In this document: one piece after another, positions 17,351 through 29,242 of the stretch
How the letters are laid out: each line of letters opens with the position of its first letter
How positions within the stretch are numbered: position 1 is the first letter of the stretch
NCBI GenBank assembly: GCA_028283345.1
Contig: JAPOGE010000017.1
Location: 1 to 33,028 of the forward strand
Direction: 5' to 3'
DNA: 33,028 bases
From: Candidatus Poseidoniales archaeon
GTDB taxonomy: Archaea; Thermoplasmatota; Poseidoniia; Poseidoniales; Poseidoniaceae
Notes under the pieces: generated by a model
Database searches by the model: none
Told to the model about the DNA's origin: nothing
What the model saw: only the letters and a program-made list of their open reading frames with translations
Program-made: the position numbers and the translations under genes

Positions 17351-17378
17351 GGTTTAGGGCAACCTAAACCTTATATGG
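17351..17378 (+). promoter_or_regulatory. DtxR-like palindrome immediately upstream of a TATA-like element, FTR1 promoter
   Basis: ggtttagg-gcaa-cctaaacc (17351-17370, perfect 8-bp arms) followed by ttatat (17371-17376), about 26 bp before ATG 17400. Confidence 0.6.
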
Positions 17379-17399
17379 AAATCCACCGCCGCCGGCCTT

Positions 17400-18266
17400 A
17401 TGCTGGCAGATGTGTGGGCAGGTGGATTGATTGGCTTCAGAGAAGCGATGGAAGCGACAATCATCGTTGTGGTTTTCATATTGATTCTCAAAAAATCCGG
17501 ACGCCCGGAAATGATGAAAAATATCTGGAAGGGAGTTGGGGCCGGTGTCGTCGCCAGCATCATCACCGCGATATTGTTCAAATTGGTAATCGGCAGTTTT
17601 GAAGACAATGAGGCTTGGTTTGAAGGAGTGTTGATGCTCGCTTCTGCAGCCCTGATTGCAGTCGTGGTCTTTCATTTGATCAAGCACCATTCGAAGGAAG
17701 AGTTGGAAAGAATTGCCGAGGGTGCAATCTCGGACCAGGAAAAGGGTGCAAAGGCACTCTCGGTCATCGCCTTCTTATCGGTATGGCGTGAAGGTTCGGA
17801 AACCGTGCTCTTCATGTCCGCGGGCACTGAGACCTCTTGGGCGATTTTCGGGTTGGTAATAGGTATCTCTGCCGCAGTACTGCTGGGTTGGCTGATGCTT
17901 TCCAAGGGGGTGCGAATAGACATCAAGAGATTATTCACCATCACAACCGTACTGCTCATCTTCGTCGGTGCCGGACTGGCCGCACATGGAGTCCATGAAC
18001 TACAGGAGGGCGAAGTCGGACTGATACCGGTCTATGATGACGAGTTCTGGAATGTCAATCCACAGTGGGACGGCACAGGAGAGGCTCCGATTCTGCACGA
18101 CAAGGGATTGGTCGGTGGAACCCTGCGGGCGATGCTGGGGTGGAATGGTAACCCGACAATGTTGGAATTCTTCACCTGGGCCGGATATCTGACGGTGATG
18201 GGTATTCTCTACAAGCGAGACACTGAATCTCATACTCCAGCCGAGGAACCCGAGCCCCTGCTGTGA
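17400..18266 (+). CDS. FTR1-family iron permease
   Basis: Two REGxE-type motifs (GFREAMEATIIVVV and VWREGSETVLFMSAG) in a polytopic membrane protein. Confidence 0.88.
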   Translation: MLADVWAGGLIGFREAMEATIIVVVFILILKKSGRPEMMKNIWKGVGAGVVASIITAILFKLVIGSFEDNEAWFEGVLMLASAALIAVVVFHLIKHHSKEELERIAEGAISDQEKGAKALSVIAFLSVWREGSETVLFMSAGTETSWAIFGLVIGISAAVLLGWLMLSKGVRIDIKRLFTITTVLLIFVGAGLAAHGVHELQEGEVGLIPVYDDEFWNVNPQWDGTGEAPILHDKGLVGGTLRAMLGWNGNPTMLEFFTWAGYLTVMGILYKRDTESHTPAEEPEPLL

Positions 18267-18467
18267 AATCAGACCTAGCCAATGACCAGACGTACTCCTC
18301 CGATATTGCTTCCACTGGTTCAGCCGATACACGCTGGAATCAAGCCTGAGTTCATGAAACCGCAGAAAACAAAGCATTAGTGTAAAAAACTGCGACATCT
18401 TCGCATGGTGTCCTTTGCACAAAGTAAAGTCAGCCGCGCCATTTTGATGACCGTAGCCGGACAAAGT

Positions 18468-20429
<1,962 letters not shown>

Positions 20430-20546
20430 TGTCGGGCAGATATTTGATGAGCCGGCCGACACCCTATCGGGTACCGAATAATGCGGCGACATAGTACTCT
20501 GTAGCCGTTACAAAACATCAATCCAACGGTCGGCCGTTCCCCACAG

Positions 20547-21302
20547 TTATGTTCTGAGTTTCTTTCCAGTGATTTTGCGCCAGATCATCTTGAGGGGGTC
20601 GTAATAGCGGTCGACCACCCTTTCCTTGAGCGGGATAATCGCATTGTCGGTGATATTGATGCCGGCCGGACAGACGTCGGTACAACATTTGGTGATGTTA
20701 CAATAGTCGATTCCGAACTCGCCCTTGACCTCGGGAATCCTATCCTCCTGGTCCATCGGGTGCATCTCGAAATTTGCCAGCCGGACCAAGGTGCGAGGCC
20801 CACCGAACTCGTCGAACTTGCGATATTCACGCAGAACGTGACAGGTGTCCTGGCAGATGAAGCACTCGATACACATCCTGAACTCCTGCACTCGCTCGGC
20901 TTCGAACTGGCTGAATTTCCAATCGGGCTCATCAGGGCCTTTGATGGGGGTGACCGCCTTGGCTATCTCATAATTCCACGACACATCGCAGACCAGGTCC
21001 TTGATGTGGGGAAAAGTCCGCATCGGGCGAACGGTGATGACCTCATCCTCGGGGGTCTCGGCGATGATATCGCTCATTCTCGTCATGCACATCAGGAGTG
21101 GTTTGCCGTTGATTTCAGCACTGCACGAGCCGCACTTTCCAGCCTTGCAATTCCATCTGCAGGCGATTTCAGCATCCTGTTGGTGTTGGATTTGGTGGAT
21201 GCAGTCGAGCAATACCATCCCCTCGTCCAGTTCGACCTGATAGTCGACCAGTTCGCCTTCGCCTTCTTGGCCACGAAATAGCCGCATGGTGATTTTATCC
21301 AT
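20547..21302 (-). CDS. sdhB: Succinate dehydrogenase/fumarate reductase iron-sulfur subunit
   Basis: CRWNCKAGKCGSCSAEINGKPLLMC, CIECFICQDTC, CNITKCCTDVCPAGI cluster motifs; downstream of sdhA. Confidence 0.95.
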   Translation of the reverse strand: MDKITMRLFRGQEGEGELVDYQVELDEGMVLLDCIHQIQHQQDAEIACRWNCKAGKCGSCSAEINGKPLLMCMTRMSDIIAETPEDEVITVRPMRTFPHIKDLVCDVSWNYEIAKAVTPIKGPDEPDWKFSQFEAERVQEFRMCIECFICQDTCHVLREYRKFDEFGGPRTLVRLANFEMHPMDQEDRIPEVKGEFGIDYCNITKCCTDVCPAGINITDNAIIPLKERVVDRYYDPLKMIWRKITGKKLRT

Positions 21303-21304
21303 CT

Positions 21305-23131
21305 TCAGGCCTCCTTCTTCTTTGACCGGTCGAGTAATTTCTCCAGTTCTTCGGGGGGTTGGTCAATCTCTTCCTGGCGGATCTTGATCTCGCCGTCTTC
21401 CATCCATATCACATTGATGGTGCGTGACCACTTGCCGGTGTCGGGCTCGGGGAAGTCATCTCTGGTGTGCCCACCGCGACTCTCGGTGCGGGTCAGTGCG
21501 GACAGGGCGCAGGTGGTGGAGATGTCGACCATGTTGGTCAGGTCAAGCGCTTGGTGCCAACCAGAATTGTACAGCAAGGAATTACCGGGGCTGGCATTCT
21601 TGACGCGCTCGTGGAAAACCTTCAGGTCGACCAATGCCGATTCAAGGTCGTCATTGGTGCGGATGATGCCGACCTTGGCCTGCATCATCTCGCGCAGGTC
21701 GTCGTAGATTATGCCGGGGTTCTCACCGCCTTCACGTCCCAATGGTTCCAATGCCATGGCGACCGCTGACTCGACTTGAGCCGCGTCGAGTGCCGGCTGG
21801 GTGACTTCTGTGGCACGCTTGGCGGCGTACTCTCCGGCGCGCTTGCCGAAGACGATGAGGTCGGACAGGCTGTTACCGCCGAGCCGATTCGCCCCGTGCA
21901 GTCCGCTGGCAACCTCGCCGGCGGCGTACAGCCCTTTGACAGTCGACTCCTGGGTTTCGGGATCGACCCGCAACCCGCCCATCACGTAGTGGGCGGTAGG
22001 GCCGACCTCCATCGGCTCCTTGGTGATGTCAACCCCGGCCAATTCCTTGAATTGGTGGTGCATACTAGGTAATTTGGCGATGATCTCCTCGGCACTGCGC
22101 TGACTGGCGATATCGAGGTAGGCGCCGCCGTGGGTCGAGCCTCTCCCCTCTGCGACCTCCTTGTTGATGGCCTTGGCGACCACATCTCGGGTCAGTAATT
22201 CGGGTGGTCGGCGTACACTCGCCTTCTGGCCGGCGACGACCTGACGCACCCATTCCCTGGCTTCCTCCTCGGTCTCGGCATGGTCGTCCTTGAACATCTC
22301 AGGTACGTAATCGAACATGAAGCGTACCCCTTCGGAATTTCTCAGCACCCCGCCTTCGCCGCGTACCCCTTCGGTAACGAGGATTCCCCTGACACTGGGT
22401 GGCCAGACCATTCCGGTCGGGTGGAATTGCACGAACTCCATGTCGATTAATTCGGCTCCGGCCCACAGGGCGAGGGCATGGCCATCACCGGTATATTCCC
22501 ATGAACCACTGCAAACCGACCAACAGCGGGTGATGCCGCCGGTGGCCAATATCACCGATTTGGCACTGAAGGCATGCATCTTGCCATCGACACGGTCGTA
22601 GGCGACGCAGCCGGTACAAGTTCCCTCCGGATCTTGAAGCAGGTCGCGCACGGTATATTCCATGAATACGTCGACGCCGCTGTGGATGCCCTTCTCCTGC
22701 AGGGTGCGGATGATCTCCAGGCCGGTCGAATCGCCGACATGCGCCAGTCTCGGGTAGGTGTGTCCACCGAAATTGCGCTGGTTTATCAGCCCCTGTGGAG
22801 TTCGGTCGAAGACTGCTCCCCATTGCTCCAACTCACGAATCCGGTCGGGTGATTCCTGCGCATGGATCTTTGCCATGCGCCAATTATTGAGATATTTTCC
22901 TCCCTTCATGGTGTCCTTGAAATGGGTCTGCCAATCATCGCGGTCGTCGGCATTGGCCAGTGCCGCGGCGGCGCCACCTTCGGCCATCACGGTGTGTGCC
23001 TTGCCGAGCAGAGATTTACAGATGATTGCTGTTTTTGCCCCTTGTCGGCTCGCCTCGATGGCGGCGCGCAGGCCGGCACCACCGGCGCCGATGACGATGA
23101 CGTCGAATTCATGCGCTTGATAATCGGCCAT
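21305..23131 (-). CDS. sdhA: Succinate dehydrogenase/fumarate reductase flavoprotein subunit
   Basis: DVIVIGAGGAGLRAAIEA, HTVMAEGGAAAAL, QFHPTGM, THGGAYLDI, HGANRLGGNSLSDLIVFGKRAG. Confidence 0.96.
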   Translation of the reverse strand: MADYQAHEFDVIVIGAGGAGLRAAIEASRQGAKTAIICKSLLGKAHTVMAEGGAAAALANADDRDDWQTHFKDTMKGGKYLNNWRMAKIHAQESPDRIRELEQWGAVFDRTPQGLINQRNFGGHTYPRLAHVGDSTGLEIIRTLQEKGIHSGVDVFMEYTVRDLLQDPEGTCTGCVAYDRVDGKMHAFSAKSVILATGGITRCWSVCSGSWEYTGDGHALALWAGAELIDMEFVQFHPTGMVWPPSVRGILVTEGVRGEGGVLRNSEGVRFMFDYVPEMFKDDHAETEEEAREWVRQVVAGQKASVRRPPELLTRDVVAKAINKEVAEGRGSTHGGAYLDIASQRSAEEIIAKLPSMHHQFKELAGVDITKEPMEVGPTAHYVMGGLRVDPETQESTVKGLYAAGEVASGLHGANRLGGNSLSDLIVFGKRAGEYAAKRATEVTQPALDAAQVESAVAMALEPLGREGGENPGIIYDDLREMMQAKVGIIRTNDDLESALVDLKVFHERVKNASPGNSLLYNSGWHQALDLTNMVDISTTCALSALTRTESRGGHTRDDFPEPDTGKWSRTINVIWMEDGEIKIRQEEIDQPPEELEKLLDRSKKKEA

Positions 23132-24021
23132 CACAATCCCCCCGTAAGGACAACGTCAGTCCACCAGCCCTCGGTGCAGGCATAGACGTAGAAGTCGGCG
23201 AACATGACCCAGAACAGCGAGGTGATCGCCCACATGTTGTGCTTCTTGTTCAACTTGGTACAGCCCTTCCAGCAGGCCTCGGCAATCTGCCCACCTCCAC
23301 TGCTGAAGCGGTTGCGGATTCCCCCGACCATGTGTCGAAATGAATGACATCCCAGGGTATAGCCACCGAGAAGAATCACGTTGATGAGAAGAACCATACT
23401 TCCTACCGAGAGCCCCCAATTCAATCCCCCGGTGCCATCGTCAGCGTGGAATTGCAGTGACATGTAGACGTCGTAGGAGAGGACGAAGAGGTAGGCGACG
23501 GCCAGATACATGAAGTAACGGTGCAGATTCTGGAATAGGAATAACCTACGCTCACCATTGTAATCGCCGAAAGGTGTCGAGACCGCGCAGGCTGCCGGAC
23601 TGGCCAATAGTGAGCGGTAGTAGGCCTTGCGATAGTAATAGCAGGTGCCCCTGAACCCGGCCGGGATGATGAGGATGAACATCGCCGGACTCATCCACCA
23701 TAGGAACTCAGGAACAACCGAGCCCAATCCTCCGGCACCAGGGATGACTAGAGGGGAATACAGTGGTGATAGGACATGACTGCCGTTCGATTCGATCGCC
23801 AGGGTCTGACATTCGGTGATGACCCCGCTGGCAGCGCCGCATGCAGAGTTGCCGAAATCACTGAAAATCCAGAAATCTGCTTCCATGAAACCGCGCCAGG
23901 TCGCATAGATTATCGCCGTGCCGAGATAGCAGGCCATCGCCAGCGGCGACTTCCACCACGCATCGATGCGCTCGGTCTTACCGAAGCCCCGGGCCATCGA
24001 AAGTTGCTGTGGTTCAACCAT
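23131..24021 (-). CDS. sdhC: Succinate dehydrogenase membrane-anchor subunit (single large type)
   Basis: Polytopic ~296 aa from MVEPQQLS; GTCYYYRKAYYRSLLASPAACAV, NLHRYFMYLAVAYLFVLSYDVYMSL, LLGGYTLGCHSFRHMVGG; start codon 3 nt after a hairpin; stop overlaps sdhA start. Confidence 0.8.
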   Translation of the reverse strand: MVEPQQLSMARGFGKTERIDAWWKSPLAMACYLGTAIIYATWRGFMEADFWIFSDFGNSACGAASGVITECQTLAIESNGSHVLSPLYSPLVIPGAGGLGSVVPEFLWWMSPAMFILIIPAGFRGTCYYYRKAYYRSLLASPAACAVSTPFGDYNGERRLFLFQNLHRYFMYLAVAYLFVLSYDVYMSLQFHADDGTGGLNWGLSVGSMVLLINVILLGGYTLGCHSFRHMVGGIRNRFSSGGGQIAEACWKGCTKLNKKHNMWAITSLFWVMFADFYVYACTEGWWTDVVLTGGL

Positions 24022-24024
24022 TTC

Positions 24025-24043
24025 GCGACCCCTGTGGGGTCGC
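24025..24043 (-). repeat. Perfect hairpin (8-bp stem, 3-nt loop) just 5' of sdhC start
   Basis: gcgacccc-tgt-ggggtcgc; on the coding strand GCGACCCC ACA GGGGTCGC GAA ATG. Confidence 0.85.
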
Positions 24044-24131
24044 TTATTGGGCCAGCATTTGATAATATGCCTTGAGCAAGTAGGATATATCGCGAAGGCC
24101 GTACCTTGATGCGAATCATAGTGACCTTCGC

Positions 24132-25787
24132 TTACGACAGTGAACCCCAATCAACCTCGGCCTCGACCATTTCGATATTGTCGACATCCATCTGCGCCAA
24201 TTGCAGTTTTCCGCTCAATTCATCGTTTACAGCATGCCAGTACGAGTAGGCCTCGATGACCCAGATACCTGATTCACGGGTGCCGTTACCACTATCCTTG
24301 ACGCCACCGAACGGCAGGTGTGCCTCAGCACCGGTGGTCGAGTTGTTGATCCCGGTCATCCCCGCCTTGATTCCGGTCTTGAAGCGATAGGCCTCGAGCC
24401 GGTCGTTGGTGTAAATCGCACTCGACAGACCATATGGGCTGGCATTGGCCAAGTGTAGAGCATGGTCGAAATCGTCGGCCTTGACGATGGTGACGGCGGG
24501 GCCGAACAACTCCTCGTGGAAGCATTCCATATCCTCGGTGACATCGGAATAGACGTGCGGCCACACATAGACGCCTTCGCTGGCATCGCCGAGGAATCCG
24601 GCCGGCTTGTTGTCATTGGTGATACGGCCCTTACCGTACAACTTGGTCGCCCCGCCAGCCTCACAAGTCTGTATCGCGGCAAGGAAATCAACCGCATATT
24701 TCTCCGACAGCATCGGCCCGTAGAGCACTCCGTCATGGCGCATTGAATCGCCGATGGTCGTACTCTCGACCTCAGCCATGAACTTGGCCATGAACTCATT
24801 GTAGACGTCGGTGTGAATGATCAGGTTCCCTAGACTGGTACAGCGCTGACCGGCGGTGCCGAAGCCGGACCAGTAAGCACCGGAAACGGCATTGTCGAGG
24901 TTGGCACTGGGCATCACCACGAGCGGATTCTTGCCACCCAATTCGAGACTCACACTGACCAGGTTGCGCCCACAGACCTCGCCGATCATCTTGCCGACCG
25001 CGGTACTGCCGGTGAAACTGATTTTGTTGACCTTGCCCTCATCGACCGCGTCGACGAGGTGCTGACCGACGCCACTGCCCTTGCCGTGGACGAGATTGAT
25101 GACGCCATCGGGCAGACCGGCTTGATGCATGATACGGGCCAGGGCAAAGGACAGCAGCGGCGCATCCTGCGGGCTCTTCCACACACAGGTATTGCCGCAA
25201 ATGATGGCTGGAATCATCTTCCAGAACGGCACCGCGGCGGGGAAATTGCAGGCATTGATGATGCCGCATACCCCCAGAGGTCGGCGATAGGTGAACAATT
25301 CCTTGTCGGGCAATTCGCTGTTTACGGTCTGACCGTACAGGCGGCGCCCCTCACTCTGGAAGAACAGACAGGTGTCGATGGCTTCCTGCACCGAGCCGGC
25401 ACTCTCCTTCAGGGTCTTGCCGATCTCCCGAGTTTCCAGGGCGACGATATCGTCCTTATGCTCCATCAAGAGTCGTCCCATATTGCCGATGATCTGGCCA
25501 CGGGTCGGCGCTGGGGTTGCGGCCCAACCGGGGAAGGCGGCGCGAGCGGCGGCCAATGCCGTCGAGACATCATCCTTGGTCGAGAGGGGAAACTCTCCTA
25601 GACAATCACTCAAGCGAGCGGGGTTGTGACTCTCAAAGGTCTCTCCATCACCCGAAACCGTCAATTGGCCAGCGATGATGTTGTAGCCCCTCAACTTGGG
25701 TAGTCCGTTCGGGTTTTGGTTATCGATGAACTCCAGTCCGGTCTCTAGCACATGCGTCATTATCCCCGCGAGAATAGTTTCCACCAT
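24132..25787 (-). CDS. Aldehyde dehydrogenase family protein
   Basis: NACNFPAAVPFWKMIPAIICGNTCVWKSP, SFTGSTAVGK, SLELGGKNPLVV, GQRCTS, EELFGPAVTIVKADDFDHALHLANASPYGLSSAIYT. N-terminal start uncertain (25787 or 25760). Confidence 0.93.
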   Translation of the reverse strand: MVETILAGIMTHVLETGLEFIDNQNPNGLPKLRGYNIIAGQLTVSGDGETFESHNPARLSDCLGEFPLSTKDDVSTALAAARAAFPGWAATPAPTRGQIIGNMGRLLMEHKDDIVALETREIGKTLKESAGSVQEAIDTCLFFQSEGRRLYGQTVNSELPDKELFTYRRPLGVCGIINACNFPAAVPFWKMIPAIICGNTCVWKSPQDAPLLSFALARIMHQAGLPDGVINLVHGKGSGVGQHLVDAVDEGKVNKISFTGSTAVGKMIGEVCGRNLVSVSLELGGKNPLVVMPSANLDNAVSGAYWSGFGTAGQRCTSLGNLIIHTDVYNEFMAKFMAEVESTTIGDSMRHDGVLYGPMLSEKYAVDFLAAIQTCEAGGATKLYGKGRITNDNKPAGFLGDASEGVYVWPHVYSDVTEDMECFHEELFGPAVTIVKADDFDHALHLANASPYGLSSAIYTNDRLEAYRFKTGIKAGMTGINNSTTGAEAHLPFGGVKDSGNGTRESGIWVIEAYSYWHAVNDELSGKLQLAQMDVDNIEMVEAEVDWGSLS

Positions 25788-25927
25788 GAAACCTGCGTAA
25801 CCCATTTGTCGCCAACAAGAGTATATTCGGCGATTTATTTGCTGGAAGAAATCTCGGTTCTTCAAGCGGAACGGATTGAAGGGTTCTTAGGGGTTCATTG
25901 CTGAGGGGGTGCTATAGAGGTACTGTT

Positions 25928-28159
25928 ATGGCTGGTGGAAAAGATGACACATTGTCCTTGCGTGTGACGAAAGCGATTCCCAGCGACGTCGGTCATGGCC
26001 GCGCTCGAATCTCAGGTGATAACAAGTTGGGATTGAAGCCCGGCGACATCGTCGAAATAAAATCAGATAAGCGCACCACCGCCGCGACCTTTTGGCGCAG
26101 CCGGCCCGAAGACAACAATATGGACATCATCCGAGTCGACGGAATAATCCGCAAGAATTCCGGCGTCAGCCTCGGTGACCGTGTCACCGTGCGTAAGGTC
26201 GATGCGAAAACCTGCAAGAAACTGATGCTCTCGCCGGTGATGGCCAATAAGCAGAAGGTCAAGTTCGGCCCTGGCATCGAGAGCTTTGCCCGGCGCGGCC
26301 TGAATAACCGTCCGGTGGTGGTCGGCGACCGCATCTTCATCCCCGGCATGACCCTGTTCGCCGAGGCCCTGCCCTTCGCCATCCTGCAGACCACTCCGAA
26401 GGGAATCGTTCGGGTGACCGATGATACAGATATAGTCATCAAGGACGAATCCATCGATGCCGATGAGGTCGGCGAGGCCACCGGCATCACCTACGAGGAC
26501 ATCGGCGGTATCGGTCAGCAATTGCAAAAGGTCCGCGAGATGATTGAACTTCCTCTCAAGCACCCAGAGTTGTTCCGCCGGCTCGGCATCGACCCACCCA
26601 AAGGGGTTCTCCTGCATGGGCCACCCGGTACCGGTAAGACGATGATCGCCAAGGCGGTCGCAAATGAGACCAATGCATATTTCCATTCCATCAACGGTCC
26701 CGAGATCATCAGCAAGTATTATGGTGAATCAGAAAAACAACTGCGAGAGATTTTCGACGACGCCGCCGACAATGCTCCGGCCATCATCTTCATCGACGAA
26801 ATCGATTCCATCTGCCCGAAGCGTGAAGATGTTTCAGGCGAGGTTGAGCGCCGCGTCGTCGCCCAGATGCTGACCTTGATGGACGGCATGAAGGGACGGG
26901 AAAACGTCGTCGTCATCGCCGCCACCAACCGCCGCGATGCGATTGACCCGGCGCTGCGCCGTCCCGGCCGTTTCGATCGTGAGATCGAGATTGGCGTACC
27001 CGACCGCATCGGGCGCAAGGAGATAATCGAGGTCCATACCCGCGGCATGCCGATTTCCGAGGATTTCGATGTGGACTGGATCCTGGATAATTCACATGGC
27101 TTTGTCGGCGCCGACATTTCGGCGCTGGTACGTGAGTCGGCGATGAAGGCATTACGCCGCTATCTGCCGGAAATCGACCTCGAAGAGGAGACCATCCCCC
27201 CCGAGGTGCTGGAGAAGATGGAGGTGCGGATGGGTGACTTCAAGATTGCAATTCGCGACATCGAGCCCAGTGCCCTACGTGAGATCTATGTCGAGATTCC
27301 CGCGGTTAGTTGGGATGAGGTAGGCGGATTGGAAGAGGTCAAGGAGCGTCTCAAGGAATCGGTCGAATGGCCGCTGACAAAAGCGGATTTGTTTAAGCAC
27401 TTCGGCGTCAAACCGCCGCGTGGAATTATCCTGTTCGGGGCGCCTGGAACCGGAAAGACCCTGCTGGCCAGAGCGATAGCCACCGAGGCGAAGGCCAACT
27501 TCATTTCAATAAAAGGCCCCGAATTGCTCAGCAAGTGGGTCGGTGAGAGCGAGCGTGCAGTGCGCGAGATATTCAAGAAGGCCAAGCAATCCGCTCCATC
27601 GATCATCTTCCTGGATGAATTTGAGAGCATCGCCCACGTCCGCAGTAGTGGCCAGTCCGGGGAAGGTAGTGATGTGATGAATCGGGTCGTCAACCAATTG
27701 CTCGCCAGTATGGACGGGGTCGAATCGATGGATGGTGTCATCGTGGTAGCCGCCACCAACCGTCCTGAGTTGATAGACCCCGCGCTGTTGCGCAGTGGTC
27801 GTTTCGAGCGCGTCCTTCACGTCCCTCCGCCCGATGCCGCGGCGCGGGCCAAGATTGCCGCGATCCACACCGCACCGATGCCGCTGGGCAAATTCAATAT
27901 GGACGATATTCTCAAGAATCTCGACGGCTATACCGGTGCCGATATCGAGGCCATCTGCCGCGAAGCCGCGCTCATCGCCATGCGGGAGAACAAGAGAACG
28001 GTCAGTAAGAAGAACTTCAAGGAAGCCTGTAATCGGGTGCGGGCAACCGTTACCCCGAGTATGATGGAGTACTACAATAAGATGGAGGCCATGCTCGTCA
28101 GTGGCTTATCCAATATCAAGCGAGACAAGCGAGACTTCATTGGCATGGAAGCGGTGTGA
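25928..28159 (+). CDS. cdc48: CDC48/VCP-like AAA ATPase
   Basis: Double-psi barrel N-domain ([21 protein letters not shown]) plus two AAA modules ([34 protein letters not shown]), two Walker B ([18 protein letters not shown]). Confidence 0.97.
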   Translation: MAGGKDDTLSLRVTKAIPSDVGHGRARISGDNKLGLKPGDIVEIKSDKRTTAATFWRSRPEDNNMDIIRVDGIIRKNSGVSLGDRVTVRKVDAKTCKKLMLSPVMANKQKVKFGPGIESFARRGLNNRPVVVGDRIFIPGMTLFAEALPFAILQTTPKGIVRVTDDTDIVIKDESIDADEVGEATGITYEDIGGIGQQLQKVREMIELPLKHPELFRRLGIDPPKGVLLHGPPGTGKTMIAKAVANETNAYFHSINGPEIISKYYGESEKQLREIFDDAADNAPAIIFIDEIDSICPKREDVSGEVERRVVAQMLTLMDGMKGRENVVVIAATNRRDAIDPALRRPGRFDREIEIGVPDRIGRKEIIEVHTRGMPISEDFDVDWILDNSHGFVGADISALVRESAMKALRRYLPEIDLEEETIPPEVLEKMEVRMGDFKIAIRDIEPSALREIYVEIPAVSWDEVGGLEEVKERLKESVEWPLTKADLFKHFGVKPPRGIILFGAPGTGKTLLARAIATEAKANFISIKGPELLSKWVGESERAVREIFKKAKQSAPSIIFLDEFESIAHVRSSGQSGEGSDVMNRVVNQLLASMDGVESMDGVIVVAATNRPELIDPALLRSGRFERVLHVPPPDAAARAKIAAIHTAPMPLGKFNMDDILKNLDGYTGADIEAICREAALIAMRENKRTVSKKNFKEACNRVRATVTPSMMEYYNKMEAMLVSGLSNIKRDKRDFIGMEAV

Positions 28160-28170
28160 GGTGAAGGTTG

Positions 28171-28413
28171 ATGTCGACGGGATTCGGCCACGAATTGCTC
28201 GGCCGTGAAATCGTCGACTCGCTCGGAGATACCCTCGGGCATCTCAAGGATATGCAGATCGACATCAATACCGGGCAGATCATCAATCTGCTGGTTGATT
28301 TAGAGGCCAATCTCGACCCGGCCAAACTTCCGTGGTCGATGGTCGATGGACTGATGCGGGTTCCCGCCGATCTGGTCGAGAGGGTGGCAACAAAAATCCA
28401 CTTACGTCCATAA
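28171..28413 (+). CDS. PRC-barrel domain protein
   Basis: 80 aa; LLGREIVDSLGDTLGHLKDMQIDINTGQIINLLVDLE...RVPADLVERVATKIHL. Confidence 0.8.
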   Translation: MSTGFGHELLGREIVDSLGDTLGHLKDMQIDINTGQIINLLVDLEANLDPAKLPWSMVDGLMRVPADLVERVATKIHLRP

Positions 28414-28702
28414 GCGGTGAGGGCGACCGGACAAAAGTAATCAGTACGTATGTCGCCCTGCGCCACAGGTGCCGCGAGGGCAAGCGAAGAAAATCTATTC
28501 CAGAGCAGATAATGTGATGATGAATCTGCTCGAATCGTGATTTAATGAGCGTTTTTCCCGAGCCCTCAAGGGGATGAAACTCCTGAATACGAGTGCAAGG
28601 CTGTTGCCACCAGTCCAGTGCTCTCCTTCTTCCGGCTCAGGCCAGTCTGTGCGGCCTTCGCCAAGGGGGAAGAATGAACAAGGACGGCCAATTCCCGTAG
28701 CC

Positions 28703-29242
28703 ATGACGAAGTCGTTCGGTTTGATGCTGGTTCTGTGCATTCCGCTTTTTGCGGGCTGTTTCGGTGATGTTGCCGAACCACCGGAACCGGAACCGGAGCC
28801 GACCATCTGGGTCGACCACCTGTTCACTACAGCACTGCGATTGCATGATAACGGAAGTTTCGACATTTACGGAAATGAAGGTTGGGTCAGCGCGGTTCGT
28901 ACCGAGGTCGATGATTCCAATCCGAAGATAGTCTGGGCCTACCCGGTGACCGGCGCCGGAGATGTTCCCGCCAACGAGACCTTGTTCTGCACTCGATTCA
29001 CCAATAATACCAATTCATCCGACACCTGTTTTCCCTCCCTGATGACCGAGAATACCTTTTGGCGTTCGATGATTCTTGATACCAGTGGTTGGGATACCTC
29101 GTGCATGGTCTTGGCCCGAGTTCCCACCGGCATGACGATGTCGGAAGTCGATGATGGATTTTGGCGGAATGATTGGGAAGCGATCGTTGAAGCCGAAATC
29201 ACCGCCGGACTCCAGCCATCTTGGTGTGATGACTACTACTGA
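28703..29242 (+). CDS. Small secreted lipoprotein
   Basis: MTKSFGLMLVLCIPLFAGCFGDVAEPPEPEPEPTIWVDH; lipobox LFAGC followed by a (PE)n spacer. Confidence 0.75.
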   Translation: MTKSFGLMLVLCIPLFAGCFGDVAEPPEPEPEPTIWVDHLFTTALRLHDNGSFDIYGNEGWVSAVRTEVDDSNPKIVWAYPVTGAGDVPANETLFCTRFTNNTNSSDTCFPSLMTENTFWRSMILDTSGWDTSCMVLARVPTGMTMSEVDDGFWRNDWEAIVEAEITAGLQPSWCDDYY

